A stretch of DNA of 64,000 nucleotides from Actinoplanes philippinensis (GCF_900113015.1 NZ_FONV01000006.1:493735-557734); one strand, 5' to 3'. Numbered from the stretch's first letter, positions 1 to 8,410 are shown. A program made the numbers and translations. Notes: generated from the sequence alone by a model not told the origin.

Positions 1-1
1 C

Positions 2-1306
2 CTGCGCGGCATCATCTATCTCGGTGTCGTCACGGTGGTCCTCACCGCCGGGTTCCTCGGCTGGCTGTCGTCGCTGCTGCTGCCGTCGATCGGGCTGTCC
101 GCCGCGTTCGTGCTCGGGGCGGTGCTCGCGCCGCCGGACACCATCACCACCGTCTCGCACGGCCACGAGATCGGCCTGCCCCGCCGGGCGACCTCGATCC
201 TCACCGGGGAGAGCCTGGTCAACGACGCGACCGCGCTCACCCTGTTCACGATCGCGGTCGCCGCCGTCAACGGGGCGCACACCACCTGGCAGGGCGGTTT
301 CCGGGACCTGGTGCGCGCCGCCGCGATCGGGCTGGGGATCGGCGCGGCGTACGCGCTGGCCGGCCTGATCATCCGTAAACGGCTCGGCAACCCGACACTG
401 GAGACGTCGCTGGTGCTGCTGCTGCCGTTCACCGCGTTCCTGACCGCCGAGCAGGTGCACGCGTCCGGCATCCTCGCCGTCGTCATGGCCGCCTTCTCGA
501 TGAGCATCAACCTGACACTCGACCCGAAACACCAGTATCCCGGCGGCTATCTCACCCGGCTCCAGGAGGAGCAGGTGTGGCGGGTGCTGGACTTCCTTCT
601 GGAGACCTTCGTCTTCGCGTACATCGGACTGCAGTTGAGGTTCGTCCTCGACGACCTCACCGAGCACGGCGATCCCGGGCTCGGCCGCACCCTGATCGCG
701 GCCGGGGTGCTGCTCGTGGCCGCGATCGTGTTCCGGTTCGTGGCGGTGTTCGCCCTGTTCGGCCGGTGGCGGCTGCGGCACCGGATGGCCGAGCGCCGCG
801 CCGGGCGTGACCCCCGCTACCGGCAGGCCCATGAGGCACGGCTCCAGCGCCGCCGCAGCCGGCCGCTGCCGCCGCCGTCCATCAAGGAGACGGTGCTGGT
901 CAGCTGGACCGGCATGCGCGGCATCCTCACCCTCGCCGCCGCGGCCGGTGTTCCCGCGCTCACCGACGCCGGCCGGCCCTTCCCCGGCCGTGACGCGATC
1001 CAGGTCATCGCCCTGATCGTCACCCTCGGCACCCTGCTCGTGCAGGGCACCACCGTCGGCCGGCTGGCCCGCCTGCTGCGGTTCGACCTCGCCGCCGAGC
1101 ACGCCGAGCAGGAACGCCTGCGCGCCGCCGGCCGCGCGGTCATGGCCGAGGCCGCCGCCGAACCGGACTCCGACGCCGCGTTCGAGGCGCAGCGGCTGGC
1201 CCTCGGCCGAGCGGTCCACGACCAGCGGCTCAGCGAGGACGTCGCCCGCGAACTGATCGAGGAGATCGACCTGCGTCAGGCCGCCCGCCACACCATCCCC
1301 ACCTGA
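2..1306 (+). CDS. Na+/H+ antiporter, CPA1 family (5' end outside window)
   Basis: The reading frame is open from base 2, so the start lies before the window. The visible 434 residues are mostly hydrophobic helices. They include the conserved core GESLVNDATALTLF (about residues 66-79), typical of CPA1 (NhaP/NhaK-like) sodium-proton exchangers, where the ND pair binds the cation. A second conserved stretch, SWTGMRGILTLA, lies near residue 300, followed by a soluble charged C-terminal tail. The protein would exchange Na+ or K+ for H+ across the cytoplasmic membrane, in pH and salt homeostasis. Family assignment is firm; ion specificity cannot be read from the sequence. Confidence 0.9.
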   Translation: MRGIIYLGVVTVVLTAGFLGWLSSLLLPSIGLSAAFVLGAVLAPPDTITTVSHGHEIGLPRRATSILTGESLVNDATALTLFTIAVAAVNGAHTTWQGGFRDLVRAAAIGLGIGAAYALAGLIIRKRLGNPTLETSLVLLLPFTAFLTAEQVHASGILAVVMAAFSMSINLTLDPKHQYPGGYLTRLQEEQVWRVLDFLLETFVFAYIGLQLRFVLDDLTEHGDPGLGRTLIAAGVLLVAAIVFRFVAVFALFGRWRLRHRMAERRAGRDPRYRQAHEARLQRRRSRPLPPPSIKETVLVSWTGMRGILTLAAAAGVPALTDAGRPFPGRDAIQVIALIVTLGTLLVQGTTVGRLARLLRFDLAAEHAEQERLRAAGRAVMAEAAAEPDSDAAFEAQRLALGRAVHDQRLSEDVARELIEEIDLRQAARHTIPT

Positions 1307-1505
1307 CGCGACCCGGCCCTGCGCCGTGATCCTCGTCTCCGGGACGGTGGTCGCGGTCAGGGCCGCCCGCTGGGGGCCGTACGGGACGCATTTCGGCCCG
1401 GCGGTCGCGGGGCGACCGGGACGGGCCGCCCGCGTCGTGTGGTAGGTCCGGGACCGACTCGGCTTCGGCGGGAGCGGTGGCCGTACGAGCAGAGGGGTTT
1501 GATCC
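1307..1505. other. convergent intergenic region with one short hairpin
   Basis: About 200 bases separate the antiporter and azoreductase stop codons. A perfect 6-bp stem with a 3-base loop (GGTCGC-GGG-GCGACC, 1403-1417) is the only clear structure and lacks a T-tract. Unlike the other long convergent junctions in this window, it holds no tandem array. Confidence 0.4.
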
Positions 1506-2129
1506 TCAGACTCGGGCGGCGAGGGCCCGGCCTGCCTCGATGGCGGCCTCGTGGGCGGACTTGCGCATGACGGCGGCGGTCTCGGTGAACGCGTCCAGCG
1601 CCGGGTTGACGCCGACGAGGGTGAATTCGCGCTCGATCAGGGTCAGGTCGGCACCCCAGATGTCGCCCACGACGCGGCGCAGGTAGTCGGTGTTGTGGTC
1701 CCAGCCGTGCCGCGGGGCGCCCGGGCCGTAGGAGCCGCCGCGGGTGGTCAGGACGACGACGGGCTTGCCGTCGAGGAACTTCTCACCGTTCTCGCCGCCG
1801 GCCATGGCCAGGTCGAACCAGGTCTTGACGTGCTGGGAGACGCCGTAGTTGTAGAACGGCAGGGCCAGGATCGCGGCGTCCGCGGCGCGCAGCTCGCCGG
1901 CCAGTTCGCCGGCCAGGGCGACGGCGCTGTGATGGGCGTCGCTGCGCTGGTCGGCGGGTACGTAGGCGGCCTGGACGGCTGTGGCCCAGGCGTCCGAGGG
2001 CAGCGGGGACGCGCCGATGTGACGACGGACGATCGGGGCGCCGCCGAGCTCCTTCTCGACGAGGTCGGCGAGCTCGGTGCTCGCGGAGTTCGGGCCGAGG
2101 ATGCTGGCGTCGACACGCAGAATGGCCAT
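1506..2129 (-). CDS. FMN-dependent NADH-azoreductase family protein
   Basis: This 207-residue flavodoxin-like protein starts MAILRVDASI and contains SASTELAD, matching the phosphate-binding loop that holds FMN in AzoR-type quinone/azo reductases. ALPFYNYGVSQHVKTWFD and TTRGGSYG are also typical of the AzoR fold. It would reduce quinones or azo compounds in two electrons with NAD(P)H. The ATG at 2129 has a good ribosome site (GGAG) and fits the family start; a longer in-frame extension lacks family similarity. It is transcribed divergently from a MarR gene, and two identical palindromes lie between them, so a redox- or quinone-responsive MarR probably controls it. Confidence 0.88.
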   Translation of the reverse strand: MAILRVDASILGPNSASTELADLVEKELGGAPIVRRHIGASPLPSDAWATAVQAAYVPADQRSDAHHSAVALAGELAGELRAADAAILALPFYNYGVSQHVKTWFDLAMAGGENGEKFLDGKPVVVLTTRGGSYGPGAPRHGWDHNTDYLRRVVGDIWGADLTLIEREFTLVGVNPALDAFTETAAVMRKSAHEAAIEAGRALAARV

Positions 2130-2170
2130 CGAATTCTCCAAATATCGTGTCAAGTCCTGATCATGTGGAC

Positions 2171-2182
2171 TTGAACGTTCAA
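2171..2182. promoter_or_regulatory. MarR-type operator, copy 1
   Basis: Perfect 12-bp palindrome TTGAACGTTCAA in the divergent azoreductase/MarR region. An identical copy lies 35 bp away at 2206-2217. Two identical perfect palindromes in a promoter region are strong evidence for a dimeric repressor site; assignment to the adjacent MarR protein is inference. Confidence 0.75.
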
Positions 2183-2205
2183 GACGAAGCATGACACCGC
2201 AAGTG

Positions 2206-2217
2206 TTGAACGTTCAA
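2206..2217. promoter_or_regulatory. MarR-type operator, copy 2, overlapping a likely -35 box
   Basis: Second TTGAACGTTCAA palindrome. Its left half, TTGAAC, could be the -35 box of the MarR gene, followed by TATTCT at 2231-2236 as the -10 box (19-bp spacer). The GTG start at 2245 lies only 8 bases after that -10 box, so the transcript may be leaderless and the repressor would cover its own promoter. Confidence 0.65.
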
Positions 2218-2244
2218 GAGCCTGATCGCGTATTCTTTCGTTCC

Positions 2245-2757
2245 GTGAGCGATCCCACAGCCGCCCCCTGGCTCTCCGACACCGAGCGCGCCGCCTGGAC
2301 GGCGCTCAGCGCGGTGCTCACGGCCCTGCCGCCGGCTATCGACGCCCAGCTCAAAAGGGATGTCGGGATCAACTACTTCGAGTACACGATTCTGTCGTCG
2401 CTGTCCGAGGCGCCCGGCCGTGCCGTCCGCATGGGAAGCCTCGCCCACCTCGCCGCCGGCTCGCCCTCGCGGCTGTCGCACGCCGTGTCCCGCCTGGAGA
2501 AACACGGCTGGGTCGCCCGCCGCGTCTCGGTCGACGGCGCCGAGAACCGCTGCGTCGAAGCGGTGCTCACCGACGCCGGCTGGGACGCGGTGATGGCCGC
2601 CGCTCCCGATCATGTCCGTGAGGCGCGCCGTCTGGTCTTCGACGTCCTCACACCGGAACAGGTCGCCCAGCTCGCGGCGATCGGCCGCAAACTGCTCACC
2701 GCCGCCGCGCCACACCTGGTCTCCTGCCTCGGCGACAAGCCCGCCGACGCCTGCTGA
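2245..2757 (+). CDS. MarR-family transcriptional regulator
   Basis: 170-residue winged-helix regulator. It has the usual MarR layout: a dimerisation helix, YFEYTILSSLSEAPGRAVRMGSLA, the recognition region SPSRLSHAVSRLEKHGWVAR, and a wing (SVDGAENRCVEAVLTDAG). The GTG at 2245 is preferred because the upstream in-frame ATG at 2191 lies between two operator palindromes and would add 18 unrelated residues. No Shine-Dalgarno sequence precedes 2245, but a -10-like TATTCT sits 8 bases upstream, suggesting leaderless translation. It probably represses itself and the divergent azoreductase in response to a quinone-like or oxidising signal (inference from MarR/azoreductase pairs). Confidence 0.88.
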   Translation: MSDPTAAPWLSDTERAAWTALSAVLTALPPAIDAQLKRDVGINYFEYTILSSLSEAPGRAVRMGSLAHLAAGSPSRLSHAVSRLEKHGWVARRVSVDGAENRCVEAVLTDAGWDAVMAAAPDHVREARRLVFDVLTPEQVAQLAAIGRKLLTAAAPHLVSCLGDKPADAC

Positions 2758-2825
2758 CCACTCGGATCCCCGCGGTCCGGACCGCCGCCTCCCAGGCCGG
2801 GCCGGACCGCCACTTCCGGGGCGGG

Positions 2826-2906
2826 CCGCCTCCCGCGCCGGGCCGGGCCGGACCGCCTCCCGCGCCGGGCCGGGCCGGACCGCCTCCCGCGCCGGGCCGG
2901 GCCGGA
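2826..2906. repeat. 27-bp tandem repeat, 3 perfect copies
   Basis: Three head-to-tail 27-bp copies begin at 2826, 2853 and 2880. Degenerate copies flank the array on both sides (about 2770-2990). It fills the 250-bp junction between the convergent MarR and LysR genes. No gene or T-tract terminator is visible in the junction. Confidence 0.85.
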
Positions 2907-3007
2907 CCACCGCTTGCAGTGCCGGGCCGGGCCGCCGCTTCCCGTGTCGGCCGGACCGGGACGCCTTCCAGGCGGGAGCGTCGCCTTTCCGGCGGGATCG
3001 CCGGGGG

Positions 3008-3895
3008 TCAGGCGGCGATGGCCCGCAGGGTTTCGACGACCTTGCGGACCGCTGCCCGGTGCAGGCTCTCCGGCCTGGTCAGGATGTCGATGTGGCGGGC
3101 CGCGGGGATGCCGTCGAGGGGCCGCAGCGCAAGCCGCGGATCCGGGGTCGTGGTCCGGCCCGGGAGCAGCGCGAGCACCTCGCCCGCCGCGACCACCGAC
3201 GCGGCGACGGTGAACTCGTTGATCCGGTGCCGGATCTCCAGCGGCCGCCCGGCCGTCGCGGCGATCGCCGCCAGCACCCCCTCCAGAGGGTAGCCCTCGT
3301 GCACGCTGACCCACGGCCGGCGGGCGGCCTCGGCGGCGGTGAGCGACTCCCGCGCGGCCAGGGGATGATCGGCGGACATCGCGACGTACAGCGGTTCCTC
3401 GATCAGCGGGATCACCGTGAGGCGGTCGGCGGGCCAGGGCGGGCTGTACGCCAACCGATGCGCCACCACCAGGTCGTAGTCGCCGACGAGCGCCGGGAAG
3501 TCGGCGTGCGCCACATCTTCGTCGGCGCAGCGGACCGGCGGGCCACCGATCTCGGCGAGGCGGGTGATCAGCGGCGCGAACCAGGTCAGCCCGGCACTGT
3601 GGAACGCCGCCACGCGGACCGGGTCGTCCGGCGCGTCGAGATGGTCGCCGACCGCCCGGGCAGCCCGATCAAGAGCGGTCATCACGTCGACGGCGGCGGC
3701 CGCGAGAGCACGGCCCGCCCCGGTCAGCACCAGCCGCCGACCCCGGCGCTCGGTGAGCGGCACCCGGGCGGTGCGCTGCAGAGTGTTCAGCTGCTGGGAC
3801 ACCGCGGACGGCGTGATGTGCATCGCACGGGCGACGGCGGCGACACTGCCGCGCTCGCCGAGTTCCCGCAACAGCCTCAGGTGGTGCGGATCCAC
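3008..3895 (-). CDS. LysR-family transcriptional regulator
   Basis: 295 residues beginning with a GTG. The N-terminus carries the LysR helix-turn-helix (HLRLLRELGERGSVAAVARA, then SAVSQQLNTLQR). The rest is a periplasmic-binding-protein-like effector domain. It is divergent to the EamA transporter gene, 61 bp away, which is the usual position of a LysR regulator relative to its target. The effector is unknown. Confidence 0.88.
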   Translation of the reverse strand: MDPHHLRLLRELGERGSVAAVARAMHITPSAVSQQLNTLQRTARVPLTERRGRRLVLTGAGRALAAAAVDVMTALDRAARAVGDHLDAPDDPVRVAAFHSAGLTWFAPLITRLAEIGGPPVRCADEDVAHADFPALVGDYDLVVAHRLAYSPPWPADRLTVIPLIEEPLYVAMSADHPLAARESLTAAEAARRPWVSVHEGYPLEGVLAAIAATAGRPLEIRHRINEFTVAASVVAAGEVLALLPGRTTTPDPRLALRPLDGIPAARHIDILTRPESLHRAAVRKVVETLRAIAA

Positions 3896-3956
3896 AAGTC
3901 TCCACTACATCGTCGGTTCACCAGTTGGCGTCTTGTCTACCGTATCGGCGCGCCGG

Positions 3957-4826
3957 ATGCTTCCAGCTGTGACCGGAGACCTCCTTCTGCTGGCTGTCGC
4001 CGCCGTCTGGGGCAGCAGCTATCTCGCCGCCAAGACCCTGGCCGCCGTGGCCGGGGTGCTCGTCGTCCTGGCGTTGCGCTACCTCGTGTCGATGCTCGCG
4101 ATGCTGCCGCTGATGATCGGGCGGCGCCGGCCGCAACGGCGGGAACTCGCCGTCGGCCTGCTGCTCGGCTGCACCCAGGCGTCGGTGCTGGTGCTCGAGA
4201 CGTACGGGGTGTCGATGACCAGCGCCACCAACGCCGGCGTGCTGATCAGCCTGACCATCCTGCTCACCCCTGTCGTGCAGGGCGGGCTGCCGGGACGGTT
4301 CCTGCTGGCCGCGTCGGTGGCGACGCTCGGGGTGGTCCTGCTGGTGGCGGGGCCGGGGTTGCGTACCCCCTCGGTCGGCGATCTGCTGATGCTGGCTGCG
4401 GCGGTGGTCCGGGCCGCGCACGTCAACCTGTCCGCACGCCTGGCGCGACCGTCGTTCGACACGGTGACGCTCACCACGGCGCAGACGGTGGTCGGTGCGT
4501 TCGTGTTCACGGTCGCGGCGTGGCCGCTGACCACCGACGGGCTCGGCGCCGGCGAATGGCTCGGGGTCCTGTACCTGGCGCTGGGCTGCAGCGTTTTCGC
4601 GTTCCTGGTCCAGCTGTGGGCGATCCGCCGCACGTCACCCGCCCGGGCAAGTCTGCTCCTCGGCACCGAGCCGGTGTGGGCCGTACTGATCGGAATCGGT
4701 CTCGGTGGTGAGCACCTGACCGTTCTAGCAGGCGTCGGTATCGCGTTGGTCCTGGCCGGCACCTACTGGGGCCAGCGGGTCGAACGCCACCACCGCACCG
4801 CACCGCTCGCCGCAGCCACGGCTTGA
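3957..4826 (+). CDS. DMT-superfamily (EamA) transporter
   Basis: 289 residues with about ten hydrophobic helices in two EamA repeats, starting LLLLAVAAVWGSSYLAAKTLA. WGSS is characteristic of the first EamA repeat; the second repeat ends near LLLGTEPVWAVLIGIG, again a family hallmark. Drug/metabolite exporters of this type move amino acids or small metabolites across the cytoplasmic membrane. The start is either the ATG at 3957 or the GTG at 3969; both give full-length proteins. The divergent LysR gene is the likely regulator. The substrate is not predictable. Confidence 0.87.
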   Translation: MLPAVTGDLLLLAVAAVWGSSYLAAKTLAAVAGVLVVLALRYLVSMLAMLPLMIGRRRPQRRELAVGLLLGCTQASVLVLETYGVSMTSATNAGVLISLTILLTPVVQGGLPGRFLLAASVATLGVVLLVAGPGLRTPSVGDLLMLAAAVVRAAHVNLSARLARPSFDTVTLTTAQTVVGAFVFTVAAWPLTTDGLGAGEWLGVLYLALGCSVFAFLVQLWAIRRTSPARASLLLGTEPVWAVLIGIGLGGEHLTVLAGVGIALVLAGTYWGQRVERHHRTAPLAAATA

Positions 4827-5398
4827 GACCGGCACCACCGCCCAGAAGCAGCCACGGCTTGAGACCGGCACCACCGTCCAGAACCGGCCGTCGCCTGAAA
4901 CCAGCCACCGGAAACCAGCCGCCACTCGAAAGCAGCCGCCGGCCGAGCCGGGCCGCCGCCCGAAACCGGCCGCCGTCTGTAAGGAACGCCACCCGAAGCA
5001 GGCCACCAACCGAAACCGGCCACCGCCTGAAAGCAACCGCCACCCGAAGCAGGCCACCAACCGAAACCGGCCACCGCCTGAAAGCAACCGCCACCCGAAG
5101 CAGGCCACCAACCGAAACCGGCCACCGCCTGAAAGCAACCGCCACCCGAAGCAGGCCACCAACCGAAACCGGCCACCGCCTGAAAGCAACCGCCACCCGA
5201 AGCAGGCCACCAACCGAAACCGGCCACCGCCTGAAAGCAACCGCCACCCGAAGCAGGCCACCAACCGAAACCGGCCACCGCCTGAAAGCAACCGCCACCC
5301 GAAGCAGGCCGTCGCCCGCACCGGGCCACCGCAAGACCGGCCGGCTTCCAGAGCTGCCCCGAGACCGCTGTGACCGCTCCGAGAGTCAGCCGCCAAGG
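4827..5398. repeat. 51-bp minisatellite (6 full copies plus partial) filling a convergent junction
   Basis: The core array spans 4987-5310. The segment CGCCACCCGAAGCAGGCC recurs exactly every 51 bp at 4987, 5038, 5089, 5140, 5191, 5242 and 5293. Degenerate relatives extend left to about 4830 and right to about 5360. Because 51 is a multiple of three, several reading frames stay open through the array on both strands, but they encode only repeated arginine/proline- or glycine-rich peptides with no ribosome sites; I treat it as non-coding. It lies between the stop codons of the EamA and dehydrogenase genes. Confidence 0.92.
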
Positions 5399-6361
5399 TC
5401 ATCGCGCCTGCAGTGCCCGGATCACCGCCGCCATGTCGTCGCCACCATGACCCGCCAGGTCGGTCTCCGTGTAGAGGTCCCGGCACACCTCCAGCAGCGG
5501 CGACACGAACCCCGCCTCCCGGGCCGCTGCCACGATCAGCTCGTTGTTGTAGAGCACGTCGCGAATCGCGGCCTGCACCGCGAAGTCACGGTCGACCAGT
5601 TTGCGCGCCTTGACCCGGGACACCACGCTGGCCATCGGCCCGGCGTCGAGCGCCGCCAGCAGCGTCTGCTGGTCGAGGCCGTGCCGTTCGGCGAAGTGGA
5701 ACGCTTCCGCCAGCCCCGTCACCATGCTGATCAGGAACGTATTGACGGCCAGCTTCATCAGCAGCGCCCCGGGCACGTCGCCGCAGCGGACGATCTCCCG
5801 GCACATCGGACGCAGCAGGCCCTCAAGTTCCGTGTCCCCGCCGGAGGAGGCGGAGGAGGCGGAGGAGGCGGAAGCGGCGGAGACGGAGGAGGAGGAGGAG
5901 ACGGAGGCGGCGGAGACGGAGGAGGCGGAGGCGAAGGGCGTGGAGGCCGTGGCGAGCATCACCACCAGGTCGCCGGTCTCCGCCGGGCCGCGGGATCCAG
6001 AGACCGGAGCTTCGGCGTACGCCCCACCGGCCGCGAGGACGTCGGCGGCGAGCCCGGCCGAGTACGCCGGAGCGGTGGTGCCCATGTGCACGAGCGTCCG
6101 TCCGGCCACCAGTTTCGCGAAGGTTCCGGTGCCCCGGCCCAGGACGGCGTCGATGACCCGATCGTTGGCCAGCATCAGGATGACGGTCTCCGCCTCCGCG
6201 AACACCTCCGCCGGGTCGGTGGCCACCACCGCCCCGGCCTCGCGCAATGGCCCGGCTCGCTCCGGGGTCCGGTTCCACACGATCAGCTCGGTCCCGGCGC
6301 GGGCGAGATTGAGCGCCATCGGCTGCCCCATCACCCCGAGCCCGACGAATCCCACGGTCAC
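5399..6361 (-). CDS. NAD(P)-dependent beta-hydroxyacid dehydrogenase with Ser/Ala-rich insertion
   Basis: 320 residues of the 3-hydroxyisobutyrate/6-phosphogluconate dehydrogenase family. The N-terminal Rossmann motif GFVGLGVMGQPMA (about residues 4-16) binds the cofactor, EAPVSGS (118-123) is the substrate loop, and Lys203 in LMKLAVNTFL matches the catalytic lysine. A GTG at 6361 or 6355 is the start. The odd part is residues about 139-174, a Ser/Ala/Val tract of roughly 35 residues encoded by GGAGGC-type repeats, placed between the nucleotide-binding domain and the helical domain. The catalytic residues are intact, so the enzyme is probably active. The substrate is not known; no pathway genes adjoin it. 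Confidence 0.85.
   Translation of the reverse strand: MTVGFVGLGVMGQPMALNLARAGTELIVWNRTPERAGPLREAGAVVATDPAEVFAEAETVILMLANDRVIDAVLGRGTGTFAKLVAGRTLVHMGTTAPAYSAGLAADVLAAGGAYAEAPVSGSRGPAETGDLVVMLATASTPFASASSVSAASVSSSSSVSAASASSASSASSGGDTELEGLLRPMCREIVRCGDVPGALLMKLAVNTFLISMVTGLAEAFHFAERHGLDQQTLLAALDAGPMASVVSRVKARKLVDRDFAVQAAIRDVLYNNELIVAAAREAGFVSPLLEVCRDLYTETDLAGHGGDDMAAVIRALQAR
5842..5940. repeat. purine-rich triplet/9-bp repeat inside the dehydrogenase gene
   Basis: About 100 bases of the + strand consist of GGA, GGC and GAC triplets. They begin as three copies of the 9-mer GGAGGAGGC and continue as longer degenerate units. The minus strand encodes the Ser/Ala tract of the dehydrogenase. All units are multiples of three, so the frame is kept. 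Confidence 0.85.
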
Positions 6362-6425
6362 GCCCCGACGGTACGGCCGCCGCCGCCCACCGGAGCGGGC
6401 CAATCCGCACGTGCTGGCTCCGGCT

Positions 6426-7016
6426 TCAGGCACTCCACCATGCGTCGGTCCCACAGCCGACCTCGTAATGCCACCAGCCCTGCTCCGCGCCCTCGTCGAG
6501 CTGCCGCTTGATGCCGCCGAGGTCCGCGTCCGCCGGCACATCGAACGCGACCAGCGGAAACTCCGAACTGAACACCTCGCCCCCGAGCCCGAACCGCACA
6601 AACGCCCCGTGCACCGCAGCCGCCGGACCACCGGCCGGGGCCGAACCACCGCTCGCCGCCCGGCCGAACGTGGCCGAACCACCGCTCGCCGCCCGGCCGA
6701 TCGGAGCCGGACCACCGGTCTCCGCCCGGCCGAGGGGGCCGCCGGGGACGGCGATCACCCGGACCACGCAGTGACCGGAGGCGGTGACCCGGCCGGTGGC
6801 CCAGTGTCTGCCGTCCGATCCGGTACGGAAGGCGACCACGTCGTCCTGGGCGACCCCGTCCTGGAGGAAGGGCACGTTGTCGATGCGCGCGGTGTCCGGG
6901 GTGAGCCGGGTCGCCCACAGTCCTTCGGTGTCGTGGGGCAGCCAGCCGTCCCGCGGCACGAACCGGAACCAGATCTTGATCCGGTCGCCGCCGGGCTGAT
7001 CATGCTCGACACTCAT
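6426..7016 (-). CDS. DUF4265 domain protein with 11-residue internal repeats
   Basis: 196 residues. The segment IKIWFRFVPRDGWLP followed by TEGLWATRL is characteristic of DUF4265, a small uncharacterised family; the C-terminal part (EFPLVAFDVPADADLGGIKR) also fits. Residues about 92-126 are three 11-residue repeats rich in Gly, Ala and Ser (33-bp units at 6640, 6673 and 6706) that separate the two halves of the domain. The ATG at 7016 gives the usual family N-terminus; an ATG three codons upstream is possible. It starts 20 bp after the stop of the CotH-like gene in the same direction, so it may be the last gene of that operon. Function is unknown. Confidence 0.75.
   Translation of the reverse strand: MSVEHDQPGGDRIKIWFRFVPRDGWLPHDTEGLWATRLTPDTARIDNVPFLQDGVAQDDVVAFRTGSDGRHWATGRVTASGHCVVRVIAVPGGPLGRAETGGPAPIGRAASGGSATFGRAASGGSAPAGGPAAAVHGAFVRFGLGGEVFSSEFPLVAFDVPADADLGGIKRQLDEGAEQGWWHYEVGCGTDAWWSA
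6640..6738. repeat. 33-bp in-frame tandem repeat, 3 copies
   Basis: Copies start at 6640, 6673 and 6706; the third is diverged. It lies inside the DUF4265 gene and encodes an 11-residue Gly/Ala/Ser loop repeat. Confidence 0.85.
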
Positions 7017-7036
7017 GCCGAGCATGATGCCCGAGG

Positions 7037-8374
7037 TCAGGCGAAGTAGGCCTGGATGGTGGCGGACTCGCTGGTGACGGTGTCGGTACTGATCAGGTCG
7101 CTCGCCTTCGCGGTCAGCACGGCGGCCCGGTTCTGCAGGATCGACGCGGCCTTCCCGCTGGTGTAGAGGGATGCCTTGAGGTCGGTGAGCGCTTTGTCGT
7201 ACGACGCCTTGAAGGTCTTGTCGGCGTTGAACCGGGTGACGAGGATGTTGCTGCGCCCCCCGGGACCACCGCCCCCGTTGCGGCGGCCCTGGCCGCCGCC
7301 CGGATTCTGCCCGCCCGCCGGCGGCTGTCCGCCGCCCGGAGCGCCCCCTCCACCACGGTTGCCGCCGCCACCCATGCCGCCGAATGCCAGGTTGTGGTCC
7401 CACGCGACCACGGTGAACTGATCCTTGTCGGTCGTGTAGCGCAGATACGAGTTGTTGCCCGGCCCGTCGATGTCGTCCGAGTTCTTGATCAGCTCCTGGA
7501 CCGCCAGGTAGTCGGCGAACGCGGCGACGTCGAGGTGCTTGCCGAGGTCGGCGGCGAACGTGGCGTCGTCGGATTCGTTGATGAACTTGAGGAACGCGGC
7601 CAGCGGCGCCAGGTTGGGGTTGTCGGAATCGGTCTCCTGGTCGAAGACGTCCTTGTAGCTGTCGGCGTCGTCACCGCGGTACGAGTAGTCGCCGCCGCTC
7701 TCCGCCTTGTAGAGGATGCCGGCCGACGGGAAGTTGTCGGCGTCCCATTTGTCGCCCGGGTTCTCGATGACGAGCCGCAGCACCTCGCTGCCGCCGTTGA
7801 CGCTGAGCCGGGTGGAGACCGACTTCTGGGTGGCGAGCCCGGCGAGCGCGAGCAGCTCCAGGGCGACCGCCTCGTTCAGGGCGCTGTCGGTGTTGTTGGA
7901 GCGGACCACGAACTCGCTGTAACCGCCGAGCGCCTGCCCCGCGGTGTACTTGTCGAGCCGGACCAGCCACGGTAGATCCTGTGGGTTCTCCGCCGAGATG
8001 CTGCCGCCCGGCCCGCCACCCCGGTTGCCGGTGCTCGCGGTGGCGCCCGACTTGGTGAGCCCGCGCAGCGTCGAGTTGCCCTTGAGGCGCAGCCCCGCCT
8101 TCTCGAAGGTCGTCCCGTCGATGGTGACGGTCGCCTCCAGCCACTCCTTCGACTGGTCGTTGAGGTAGGCGTCGATCACCTTGTCGTAGGCGTCCTGGTC
8201 GAAGGTGAACGCGATGTCGTGCACCTGGGTGGCGTCGAAGAGCCCGCTGCCCGCGGTGGCGGTGGTCGACGAGGCGGAGGCGGAGCCACGCGAGCATCCG
8301 GCGGCGACGGCCAGGCCGACGGCCCCGAGCAGGGCCGCGCCGAACGACCGGCGGGACAGGGTGTGAGCGGGCAT
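7037..8374 (-). CDS. CotH-like kinase-fold lipoprotein, Tat/lipobox signal
   Basis: 445 residues. The N-terminus LSRRSFGAALLGAVGLAVAAGC combines a twin-arginine motif with a lipobox ending at Cys27, so the protein is predicted to be exported folded and lipid-anchored. The body matches the CotH spore-coat-kinase-like family: GLRLKGNST, the long central helical part, and WDHNLAFG (about 325-332), equivalent to the metal-binding WDxDxAFG motif with one Asp replaced by His. Residues about 332-374 are a Gly/Pro/Asn-rich loop. The ATG at 8374 is preferred over 8383 because AAGGA lies 8 bases upstream. It follows the MptB-like gene by 36 bp, probably in one operon. Its substrate is unknown. Confidence 0.82.
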   Translation of the reverse strand: MPAHTLSRRSFGAALLGAVGLAVAAGCSRGSASASSTTATAGSGLFDATQVHDIAFTFDQDAYDKVIDAYLNDQSKEWLEATVTIDGTTFEKAGLRLKGNSTLRGLTKSGATASTGNRGGGPGGSISAENPQDLPWLVRLDKYTAGQALGGYSEFVVRSNNTDSALNEAVALELLALAGLATQKSVSTRLSVNGGSEVLRLVIENPGDKWDADNFPSAGILYKAESGGDYSYRGDDADSYKDVFDQETDSDNPNLAPLAAFLKFINESDDATFAADLGKHLDVAAFADYLAVQELIKNSDDIDGPGNNSYLRYTTDKDQFTVVAWDHNLAFGGMGGGGNRGGGGAPGGGQPPAGGQNPGGGQGRRNGGGGPGGRSNILVTRFNADKTFKASYDKALTDLKASLYTSGKAASILQNRAAVLTAKASDLISTDTVTSESATIQAYFA

Positions 8375-8410
8375 GCGGGCCATCCTTCGTCGCCATGGGA
8401 GCTGGACGAC

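Noticed and set aside
1403..1417. Rho-independent terminator between antiporter and azoreductase
   Set aside because: A short GC stem without a T-tract; such stems are frequent by chance at this GC content.
2612..4711. A 699-codon + strand open frame across the MarR/LysR/EamA region
   Set aside because: It covers two better-supported genes in other frames and its translation is arginine/proline-rich filler typical of high-GC shadow frames.
4987..5310. CRISPR array
   Set aside because: The 51-bp units are continuous with no unique spacers, and no cas genes are present.
4823..6511. A 562-codon + strand frame and minus-strand frames of 188-275 codons through the 51-bp array, encoding 17-residue repeat proteins
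   Set aside because: They exist only because the unit length is a multiple of three. They have no ribosome sites or recognisable domains and run antisense through a real gene.
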